Shown here: piece after piece, positions 1 through 5,697 of the stretch
Numbering within the stretch: the stretch's first letter is position 1
Layout of the letters: the number at the start of each line of letters is the position of its first letter
From: Desulfobulbus sp.
GTDB taxonomy: Bacteria > Desulfobacterota > Desulfobulbia > Desulfobulbales > Desulfobulbaceae
Assembly (NCBI GenBank): GCA_030602145.1
Contig: JAUWAH010000182.1
Coordinates: 1 to 5,697 of the forward strand
DNA length: 5,697 nt
Reading direction: 5' to 3'
Notes under the pieces: generated by a model
The model's input: the letters and a program-made list of their open reading frames with translations, nothing else
Told to the model about the DNA's origin: nothing
The model's database searches: none
Translations under genes and position numbers: made by a program

Positions 1-524
1 GGCAGGGGCGTGCGCTGTTCCTCCTCCCAGGCGACGAGCCGATAGGCATAGGGAGCGAAATCGAAGCGGTCCAGGGGGGTAACGGGCAGGATGGCCATAG
101 GTGTTACCCGGTGGCTCTGCTTGCAGGCTTCGAGCATGATCCGCTGCCAGCGGTCCTGCTGCCGGTCCCGGTCGCCGCGGTTTTCACAGCGGCGGGAGAC
201 GACCGGCGCCAGGGCCTGCACCCCCAGTTCGGTGGCTTTCTGTACGAGCAGATCCATTTTTTTGCCCTTGAGCAGACATTGGACCAGAGTCAGGGGTGAT
301 CCGGTGACACCGGTCTCCTCCCTGGTGGCGGTGATGGCGGCGGTCACCCGGTCCCGGGCAACGGTGTCCAGGATTGCGGTGGACACGGTTCCCCGGCCGT
401 TGACCAGTTCAACACTCGGGCCGGGCTGGAGGCGGAGAACCAGGGCGATATGGCGGGCTTCGGGTCCGGTGAGAACGATCCGCTCATCGGTGGGCTGGTG
501 ATCGGGAAGGAAAAAGCGTCGCAT
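1..524 (-). CDS. rsmE: 16S rRNA (uracil1498-N3)-methyltransferase RsmE, 5' part (C-terminus off the left edge)
   Basis: This gene makes the SAM-dependent enzyme that methylates N3 of U1498 in helix 44 of 16S rRNA, acting on the 30S subunit. Reading leftwards from the ATG at 522-524, 174 residues are visible before the window ends; the family is usually about 240 residues long. The start MRRFFLPD, the NGRG turn (residues 43-46) and the following strands fit the PUA/OB-like N-terminal RNA-binding domain. KGKKMDLLVQKATELGV (86-102) and EACKQSHR (132-139) are family hallmarks of the first half of the SPOUT domain. The GPEGG-type SAM-binding knot lies outside the window. An in-frame TAG at 534-536, four codons upstream, fixes the start, and a purine-rich AGAGAGG precedes it. 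The gene lies 63 bp downstream of the dihydrofolate reductase gene on the same strand. It may have its own promoter if the terminator at 581-619 works. The identity is confident. Confidence 0.93.
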   Translation of the reverse strand, partial: MRRFFLPDHQPTDERIVLTGPEARHIALVLRLQPGPSVELVNGRGTVSTAILDTVARDRVTAAITATREETGVTGSPLTLVQCLLKGKKMDLLVQKATELGVQALAPVVSRRCENRGDRDRQQDRWQRIMLEACKQSHRVTPMAILPVTPLDRFDFAPYAYRLVAWEEEQRTPL

Positions 525-548
525 GGCCTCTCTCTAGCACAAAACCCT

Positions 549-569
549 GGCAAATGCATACCATTTGCC
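549..569 (-). promoter_or_regulatory. Perfect 8-bp inverted repeat upstream of rsmE
   Basis: GGCAAATG (549-556) and CATTTGCC (562-569) are exact reverse complements around a 5-nt centre. The repeat ends 24 nt before the rsmE ATG, in the gap after the dihydrofolate reductase gene. It is AT-richer than its surroundings. It could be an operator or an RNA hairpin in the rsmE leader. On the minus strand only AGGGTTTTG follows, so it is a poor intrinsic terminator. Its function is unknown. Confidence 0.45.
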
Positions 570-580
570 CGGAACCAAAG

Positions 581-619
581 AAAAAAATCAGCACGGCCCA
601 TCATCATCGGCGCCGGCTG
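581..619 (-). terminator. Probable intrinsic terminator overlapping the dihydrofolate reductase stop codon
   Basis: On the minus strand a GC-rich stem is followed by one A and seven T (587-581), then CTTT. The stem pairs CAGC (619-616) with GCTG (592-589), GGC (614-612) with GCC (597-595), and CC (610-609) with GG (599-598). Small internal bulges interrupt it and the loop is 9 nt, GATGATGAT. The TGA stop (588-590) lies at the junction of stem and T-run, so the hairpin is inside the coding sequence. The T-run is the strong element; the interrupted stem lowers confidence. Confidence 0.45.
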
Positions 620-1097
620 GCCCCGGGGTTTTCCGGTAGGTTGCAACGCTCAAGGGGATGGCGGCCGGCAGGGTCCTTTGGTCGCTGCACACCAGCGGCA
701 GAGTGGAGAAATCGGGAAAGAAGGTGTCGCCTTCATAGTCGCGGTCGATGACGGTGAGGATCAGGGTGTCCGCCAGGGGCAGGGCCTCCCGGTAGACCCG
801 CTCGCCGCCGGCGATGAACACCTTGGCTTCGCCGGCGCAGGCGTCGATCGCCTCGGTGAGCGAACCGGCCACCAGGCAGCCGGGGGGGTGAAAGGCGGGA
901 TCACGGCTCAGGACGATGGTGCGACGGCCCGGCAGGGGGCCGCCGATGGAGGCATAGGTCCTCCGGCCCATGATCACCGGATGGCCCATGGTGGTGGCAC
1001 GAAAATGGGCCATCTCTTCCGGTATCCGCCAGGGGATGGTATTATGCAGACCAATGACCCGGTTTTTGGCCATGGCGGCGATGACGATCAGTTCCAT
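588..1097 (-). CDS. folA: Dihydrofolate reductase
   Basis: This enzyme reduces dihydrofolate to tetrahydrofolate with NADPH in the cytosol, feeding one-carbon metabolism. The product is 169 residues. Hallmarks are IAAMAKNRVIG (6-16), the substrate-site IPWRIPEEMAHFR (21-33), GHPVIMGRRTYASIG (38-52) with PLPGR (54-58) for NADPH, the phosphate-binding AGGERVY (96-102), and EGDTFFPDF (122-130). The ATG at 1095-1097 places this N-terminus exactly as in known reductases. A longer in-frame start at 1172 would add 25 non-conserved residues and run into panE. No good Shine-Dalgarno precedes 1097. The catalytic carboxylate is Glu28 where E. coli has Asp27, and Ala96 sits where E. coli has Ile94. The last dozen residues, from about 158, go beyond the family core and coincide with a terminator-like hairpin. 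The gene is divergent from panE and upstream of rsmE. Family assignment is secure. Confidence 0.95.
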   Translation of the reverse strand: MELIVIAAMAKNRVIGLHNTIPWRIPEEMAHFRATTMGHPVIMGRRTYASIGGPLPGRRTIVLSRDPAFHPPGCLVAGSLTEAIDACAGEAKVFIAGGERVYREALPLADTLILTVIDRDYEGDTFFPDFSTLPLVCSDQRTLPAAIPLSVATYRKTPGPAGADDDGPC

Positions 1098-1158
1098 GGC
1101 GACCGGTGTCGGGGAATAATGGTGTTCATGGACGAGGGTCAGCGCAAAGGAGGCGACG
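1098..1158. promoter_or_regulatory. Divergent promoter region between folA and panE
   Basis: These 61 bp separate the two start codons and must hold, or lie next to, both promoters. The only AT-rich patch is at 1115-1121. AATAAT (1115-1120) is a 5/6 match to a -10 box for panE. CATTAT (1121-1116, minus strand) is a 4/6 match for folA. Neither has a convincing -35 box at the usual distance. The location is forced by the layout, but the exact boxes are guesses. If the minus-strand box is right, the folA leader would be only about 12 nt, which would fit its missing Shine-Dalgarno. Confidence 0.35.
1146..1153 (+). promoter_or_regulatory. Strong Shine-Dalgarno of panE
   Basis: AAAGGAGG lies 5 nt before the ATG at 1159-1161. 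It settles the panE start, which also puts the GxGxxG nucleotide-binding loop right at the N-terminus. Confidence 0.8.
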
Positions 1159-2133
1159 ATGCATGTGCTCATCTATGGTGCCGGGGCCTTGGGCCAGGCG
1201 ATTGGTTGTCTGCTGGCCGCTGACGGCCACCGGGTGGATCTGGTGCTTCGGCCGCGTTTTGCCGAGGCCATCCGGACCTCGGGACTGGCGGTCACCGGCA
1301 TCTTCGGCGACCACCGGGTCGATCCGGGCCGGATCGGCCTGCTCACCGGTCTTGCGGGACGCAGCGGCGAGGAATACGACATCATCCTTCTCACCACCAA
1401 GACCTACGACACCGACCTTGCCCTCACCGACATCTCCCGGCTTTTTCGTTGCTTCTGTCCGGTGGTGTCGATGCAGAACGGCTGCGGCAACCTGGAAAAA
1501 CTGGAGGAACGTCTGGGCCGCGAGCGCAGCCTGGCGGCGCGGGTGATCACCGGATTTGAGATCGAAACCCCCGGCACGGTGCGGATCACGGTGTCGGCGG
1601 ATGCGGTCCACATCGGTGGCTGCGTGCGCGGGGGCATTCCGGCCGCGGCCAAACGGCTGGCCGAGGCGCTCTCCCATGCCGGCCTGGCCAGTATCGCGGT
1701 GGCCGATGTCTACCAGTCACTCTACGCCAAGCTCCTCTACAACTGCGCCCTCAACCCTCTGGGCGCACTCCTCGGCGTCCAGTATGGCACACTCGGCGAA
1801 AACGCGGAAACCCGGATGCTCATGGACCAGGTGATCGACGAGACCTTCGCGGTGATCACCGCCATGGGTGGCTCCACCCCCTGGCCCGATGCCGCCGCCT
1901 ACCGCAAGGTTTTCTATGGCCAATTGGTGCCGGCCACCTCCAACCACCGCCCTTCAATGCTCCAGGATCTGGAGTATCACAAGCCCACCGAGGTCGAGGC
2001 CATGGTGGGCTATGTCGCCGCTCAAGGCCGCAAATACGGCGTGCCCACCCCCTGCTGCGATTTCCTCAGCGCCCTGGTCCGCTTCAAGGAGCAGCAGGGC
2101 GCCAGCCGGCCCGGGAGTGTCCCGCCCGGTTAG
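1159..2133 (+). CDS. panE: 2-dehydropantoate 2-reductase (ketopantoate reductase)
   Basis: This enzyme reduces ketopantoate to pantoate with NADPH, a step of pantothenate and coenzyme A synthesis in the cytosol. The product is 324 residues, near the family's usual length of about 300. The N-terminal Rossmann domain opens with GAGALG (7-12), followed by Arg31 at the end of strand 2, a usual NADPH-phosphate contact. LLTTKTYDT (77-85) and MQNG (105-108) are conserved. The C-terminal helical domain carries KLLYNCALNPL (191-201), giving Lys191, Asn195 and Asn199 of the active site, and SMLQDLEYHKPTEVE (266-280), with the substrate-binding Ser266 and Glu278. All key residues are present. Members of this family sometimes act on other 2-keto acids, but the intact signature favours true PanE. 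It is the only plus-strand gene here, divergent from folA. Its TAG overlaps the TAA of the convergent amidotransferase gene. The C-terminal tail (about 311-324) is non-conserved. Confidence 0.93.
   Translation: MHVLIYGAGALGQAIGCLLAADGHRVDLVLRPRFAEAIRTSGLAVTGIFGDHRVDPGRIGLLTGLAGRSGEEYDIILLTTKTYDTDLALTDISRLFRCFCPVVSMQNGCGNLEKLEERLGRERSLAARVITGFEIETPGTVRITVSADAVHIGGCVRGGIPAAAKRLAEALSHAGLASIAVADVYQSLYAKLLYNCALNPLGALLGVQYGTLGENAETRMLMDQVIDETFAVITAMGGSTPWPDAAAYRKVFYGQLVPATSNHRPSMLQDLEYHKPTEVEAMVGYVAAQGRKYGVPTPCCDFLSALVRFKEQQGASRPGSVPPG
2112..2124. other. Small perfect hairpin at the convergent gene junction
   Basis: CGGGA (2112-2116) and TCCCG (2120-2124) are exact complements around a 3-nt loop. 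The hairpin is inside the last codons of panE and just past the amidotransferase stop on the other strand. No T-run follows on either strand, so it is not a standard terminator and may be chance in GC-rich DNA. Confidence 0.25.
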
Positions 2134-2819
2134 CGCAGTCGGTCGAGCAGGGTTTCCAAGATCCTGTTGATGGCCGGGAAGTGGGTCGGTCCGGCCGAGA
2201 GGATCTCTGCCTCGGTCTGGATGAAGCGGCCGGGGACCAGTTCGTCGCCGCAATGGGTGACCAGGGCCGCCACCGTCTCCGGGGTCGATTCGAGATGGAA
2301 CTGGAGACCGAGGATGCGGCGGTCATAGAGGAAGGCCTGGCTTGCACAGCCTTCACTCGTGGCCAGATGGACCGCGCCCCCAGGCACATCGAAGGTGTCG
2401 CCGTGCCAGTGAAAGACCGTGGCCGCCTCCGGCAGATCCGCCAGAATACCGCTCCGTTTCCCCGCCTCGGTCAGCCGGATCGGCCACCAGCCGATTTCCT
2501 TGTTCTTGCCGGCAAAGACCTTTGAGCCCAGGGCGTCGGCCAGCAGTTGCGCCCCCAGGCAGATGCCCACCGCCGACTTGCCCGCCGCGATCGCTTCCCG
2601 AATCAGGGCCCGCTCGCCCGGCAGCCAGGGATGGAGCCCATCCTCGTAGATGTTCATCGGCCCGCCCATGATCACCAGCCGGTCGAAATCCGCCATCCGT
2701 GGCAGGGGATCGCCGCCGTACAACCGGCTTAAGGTCAAGGCGTGGCCACGGTCGGCGATCCACCGGCCGATGTGGCCCAGGCCTTCAAATTCGACGTGCA
2801 GCAGGGCATGAATGCGCAT
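2130..2819 (-). CDS. Class I glutamine amidotransferase (GuaA/COG0518-like), substrate unknown
   Basis: This is a free-standing triad-type glutamine amidotransferase domain of 229 residues, expected to hydrolyse glutamine or a related gamma-glutamyl amide. Motifs are VIMGGPMNIYED (49-60, oxyanion-loop region), GICLGAQLLA (85-94) with nucleophile Cys87, GWWP (110-113), FHWHGDTFD (136-144) and QFHLE (173-177) with His175 and Glu177. The triad is therefore complete. No synthetase domain is fused and none is encoded nearby, so the ammonia acceptor is unknown. Relatives are often annotated as GMP synthase-like amidotransferase, but this is not GuaA because the ATP-pyrophosphatase half is missing. 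The ATG at 2817-2819 is preferred because GGAG lies 9 nt upstream. An alternative GTG at 2832-2834 would add five residues and lacks a good ribosome site. The gene lies 63 bp downstream of recA and probably ends the operon. Its TAA overlaps the panE TAG. Confidence 0.87.
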   Translation of the reverse strand: MRIHALLHVEFEGLGHIGRWIADRGHALTLSRLYGGDPLPRMADFDRLVIMGGPMNIYEDGLHPWLPGERALIREAIAAGKSAVGICLGAQLLADALGSKVFAGKNKEIGWWPIRLTEAGKRSGILADLPEAATVFHWHGDTFDVPGGAVHLATSEGCASQAFLYDRRILGLQFHLESTPETVAALVTHCGDELVPGRFIQTEAEILSAGPTHFPAINRILETLLDRLR

Positions 2820-2828
2820 GGTCGCAGT

Positions 2829-2832
2829 CTCC
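2829..2832 (-). promoter_or_regulatory. Shine-Dalgarno that sets the amidotransferase start
   Basis: GGAG on the minus strand is 9 nt before the ATG at 2817-2819. It overlaps the alternative GTG codon (2832-2834), which argues against that longer start. It directly abuts the hairpin at 2834-2869. Confidence 0.5.
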
Positions 2833-2833
2833 A

Positions 2834-2869
2834 CCAGCCCGTCCCGGTGATCCGGGGCGGCCTGGCTGG
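2834..2869 (-). other. Two-part hairpin between recA and the amidotransferase gene
   Basis: On the minus strand CCAGCC (2869-2864) pairs with GGCTGG (2839-2834). Inside it CCCGG (2856-2852) pairs with CCGGG (2847-2843) around a 4-nt loop. An asymmetric internal loop separates the two stems. No T-run follows, so it is not a canonical intrinsic terminator. It begins 13 nt after the recA stop and ends next to the downstream Shine-Dalgarno. That suits an RNA-stabilising 3' end for recA or a brake on translation of the next gene. Confidence 0.4.
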
Positions 2870-2882
2870 AAGGAATGGGGGA

Positions 2883-3914
<1,032 letters not shown>

Positions 3915-3920
3915 GACATG

Positions 3921-3927
3921 CTCCTCT
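3921..3927 (-). promoter_or_regulatory. Shine-Dalgarno of recA
   Basis: AGAGGAG on the minus strand is 6 nt before the recA ATG at 3912-3914. It decides the start within a frame that stays open far upstream, to about position 4115. Confidence 0.8.
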
Positions 3928-3936
3928 GGGAACTGG

Positions 3937-5169
3937 TTATCGTGCAAGAAGGGCCCGGCGCACCATGTCGATGGCCGTTTGCGCTGTTTTTTCCTGGATG
4001 TGGCGGCGGGAGCCGGTGAGGCGGCAGAGCCGGTCGGTGACGGTGTCGCCGATGGCCAGGCCGAGGTGAACCGTGCCCACCGGCTTGTCCGGGCTGCCGC
4101 CGTCGGGACCGGCAATGCCGGTGGCGGCCACGGCGATGTCGCAGCCGAGGTGACGGCGCGCCCCTTCGGCCATGGCCCGGGCCGTCTCGCCGCTCACCGC
4201 CCCAAAGCGGGTGAGCAGCTTCGGATCGACACCGAGCAGGTGCTCCTTGACCTCGTTGGCATAGGCGACCACCCCTCCCTTGAACCAGCGGGAACTGCCC
4301 GGGGTTTCGGTGAGGGTGGCCGCGATCAGCCCGCCGGTGCACGATTCGGCCGTGCCGAGCATCAGCCCCCGCTCCAGGAGCAGACGGCCGACCGCCACCG
4401 CCAGGGAGTCCTCGTCCACGCCGTACAGGTGATCCCCCAGGGATTGGCGGATGAAGGCATCGGCGGCCTGAAAACGGGGATCGTCCGTGCCGCCTGCTAG
4501 CTGACGGCCGGTGAGGCTGACATGGACCTCGCTGCCCACGGGGTAGTAGCCGATGGCCAGATCCTCCTGTTCGAGCGGTTGCAGGCGGCGGTTGATCTCG
4601 ATCTCATACAGGCCGCAGGTCCGGTAGACCCGTCGGCTCACCGGCACCGTGCGGCCGGCGTCCATGGCCTGCAAGGCGGGGAGGACCTTGTCGCGGAGCA
4701 GAATCTCCATCTGCGGCGGCACCCCGGGAAGAAACCAGATGGGTTTGTCCTGGTGGCGGAGCAGGTAGCCGGCCATGCGGCATTCGGGATCGAGGACTTC
4801 GGCCCCCGCGGGCAGCCGGGCCAGTTTGGACAGGGAGGCGGCGATCCGCTCCCCCTTGGCCAGACGGGATTCGATGCTGGCCCGGACGCCGGGGTGGACG
4901 GTCCCGTTCAAGCCCAGGGCCGCGATCACCGCTTCGTTGGTCAGGTCGTCGGTGGTGGCGCCGAGGCCGCCGGTGACGAGGACAAAATCACAGCGGGCGA
5001 TGGCCGCCGTCAAGGTGGCGCCGATCAGCTTCGCATCGTCGCCGATGGTGTGCATGGCCCGGAGGGTGTGGCCCAGCAGAAAGAGTTCGCGGGCCGCCAG
5101 GACGCTGGTGGTGTTAACGATTCGGCCCGAGGTCAGCTCGTCGCCGATGGCGATGATTTCTCCGATCAT
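3937..5169 (-). CDS. cinA: CinA: MoaB/MogA-like domain plus nicotinamide-nucleotide amidase domain
   Basis: This is full-length two-part CinA, 410 residues. The N-terminal MoCF-type domain (about 1-170; COG1058, reported as an ADP-ribose pyrophosphatase) shows [12 protein letters not shown] (9-20), [15 protein letters not shown] (66-80) and [10 protein letters not shown] (146-155). A linker or KH-like region follows (about 175-250). The C-terminal PncC domain (about 255-410) deamidates NMN to nicotinate mononucleotide. It has TAESCTGG (273-280) with the presumed nucleophile Ser276, AYANEVK (302-308) with Tyr303 and Lys308, GAVSGETA (323-330) and TGIAGPDGG (350-358). The usual N-terminal GGLGPT reads GGLGAT here, and the usual NTN reads NTT. 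The ATG at 5167-5169 has AGGGGG 7 nt upstream (5182-5177). The gene lies between mtaB (33 bp) and recA (22 bp), the widespread cinA–recA pairing. The PncC role is well supported, while the link to competence is historical. Confidence 0.95.
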   Translation of the reverse strand: MIGEIIAIGDELTSGRIVNTTSVLAARELFLLGHTLRAMHTIGDDAKLIGATLTAAIARCDFVLVTGGLGATTDDLTNEAVIAALGLNGTVHPGVRASIESRLAKGERIAASLSKLARLPAGAEVLDPECRMAGYLLRHQDKPIWFLPGVPPQMEILLRDKVLPALQAMDAGRTVPVSRRVYRTCGLYEIEINRRLQPLEQEDLAIGYYPVGSEVHVSLTGRQLAGGTDDPRFQAADAFIRQSLGDHLYGVDEDSLAVAVGRLLLERGLMLGTAESCTGGLIAATLTETPGSSRWFKGGVVAYANEVKEHLLGVDPKLLTRFGAVSGETARAMAEGARRHLGCDIAVAATGIAGPDGGSPDKPVGTVHLGLAIGDTVTDRLCRLTGSRRHIQEKTAQTAIDMVRRALLAR

Positions 5170-5202
5170 GGCAGTACCCCCTGAACATGGTGCCGCCGCA
5201 CC

Positions 5203-5697
5203 TTACCCGGTTTGGCCCCTTTCCTCAAGCAGGTCTGCGGCCAGGGTCCCCATGGGGAGGCCATCCTCGACGCCGACCAGCCGCACCGGGACCACCCGGC
5301 CAATGAGCTGGGAGGAACCGGCGAACAGGACCGGCAGATAGTTCTCGGAAAACCCCTGAAGCAGGCCGCTTTTCGCCTGCCGCCGCTCCACCAGCACCTG
5401 AAGAACCGTGTCGACATGGGCCCGGTAATGGGCCTGCCGTTTGGCCGCATCCAGGTCGCGCAGACGGTGCACCCGTTCTTCCTTCACCGGGCCGGACAGG
5501 TGGCCGGCAAAGGAGGCCGCCAGGGTTCCGGGCCGGCGCGAGTAGGGAAAGACATGGAGATAGGCCACCGGCAGGCCGGCCAACAGGTCGTAGGTGTTGG
5601 CGGCCTCCTCCTCGGTCTCGCCGGGGAAGCCGCCCAGGACATCGCAGCCGATGGTAACTGCGGGCACGGCGGCGACAATCATACCGATCACCTCGGC
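5203..5697 (-). CDS. mtaB: tRNA (N6-L-threonylcarbamoyladenosine(37)-C2)-methylthiotransferase MtaB, 3' part
   Basis: This is the C-terminal 164 residues of a radical-SAM methylthiotransferase that converts t6A37 to ms2t6A37 in tRNAs decoding ANN codons. The frame runs off the right edge, so the N-terminal UPF0004 domain and the CxxxCxxC cluster motif are not visible. What is visible is the end of the radical-SAM barrel, with DVLGGFPGETEEE (17-29 of the visible part) and YLHVFPYSRRPGTLAA (44-59). The HVFPYS…RPGT signature separates MtaB from MiaB and RimO. A helical stretch rich in Arg and Lys follows, then a TRAM-like RNA-binding region (about 105-150). The stop is TAA at 5203-5205, 33 bp before cinA, and the gene probably heads the visible operon. 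Assignment to the MiaB/MtaB superfamily is secure; the MtaB subtype is likely. Confidence 0.88.
   Translation of the reverse strand, partial: AEVIGMIVAAVPAVTIGCDVLGGFPGETEEEAANTYDLLAGLPVAYLHVFPYSRRPGTLAASFAGHLSGPVKEERVHRLRDLDAAKRQAHYRAHVDTVLQVLVERRQAKSGLLQGFSENYLPVLFAGSSQLIGRVVPVRLVGVEDGLPMGTLAADLLEERGQTG

Noticed and set aside
1098..1172. Longer dihydrofolate reductase start at 1172
   Set aside because: The 25 extra residues are not family-like and would overlap the panE start. The ATG at 1097 matches the family N-terminus exactly.
450..1223. 257-codon open frame on the plus strand opposite rsmE and the dihydrofolate reductase gene
   Set aside because: It covers two well-identified minus-strand genes and their gap, and shows no known motif and no ribosome site.
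1126..1677. 183-codon open frame on the minus strand inside panE
   Set aside because: PanE on the other strand has all catalytic residues and a strong ribosome site. The antisense product resembles nothing.
4522..5184. 220-codon open frame on the plus strand opposite cinA
   Set aside because: The low-complexity product mirrors conserved CinA codons, so it is a shadow frame.
5177..5190. GTTCAGGG before cinA, similar to half of a Myxococcus-type LexA site
   Set aside because: Only the right half matches. The other consensus positions fail, and the GGGGG part is explained by the cinA Shine-Dalgarno.

Overview
This is a GC-rich stretch of bacterial chromosome that carries only housekeeping genes and has almost no spare DNA. 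The RecA sequence and the mtaB–cinA–recA gene order suggest a Desulfobacterota (deltaproteobacterial) chromosome, perhaps near Desulfobulbales. That placement is inferred from general resemblance and no search was run. I see no transposase, phage gene, CRISPR array, tRNA or rRNA.

Left block (1-1097, minus strand): a dihydrofolate reductase gene (588-1097) is followed by the 5' part of rsmE, the 16S rRNA m3U1498 methyltransferase (524 to beyond position 1). A probable intrinsic terminator overlaps the dihydrofolate reductase stop codon. The short gap before rsmE holds a perfect 8-bp inverted repeat.

Middle (1159-2133, plus strand): panE, a 2-dehydropantoate 2-reductase, is the only plus-strand gene. 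It is divergent from the reductase gene across 61 bp. Its stop codon overlaps the stop codon of the convergent gene to its right by 4 bp.

Right block (2130-5697, minus strand, transcribed right to left): the 3' part of mtaB (tRNA ms2t6A methylthiotransferase), cinA (NMN amidohydrolase/CinA), recA, then a free-standing class I glutamine amidotransferase of unknown substrate. The gaps are 33, 22 and 63 bp, so this looks like one operon. The only candidate break is a hairpin without a U-tract between recA and the amidotransferase gene.

Functional links: RecA and CinA form a widespread pair. The C-terminal CinA domain can recycle the NMN released by NAD-dependent DNA ligase. Dihydrofolate reductase and PanE touch the same pathway from two sides, because ketopantoate is made with 5,10-methylene-tetrahydrofolate. 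I found no convincing undescribed system. The points most worth checking are the reductase active-site variants, the terminator that encodes its tail, the 5' hairpins, and the amidotransferase in the recA operon.
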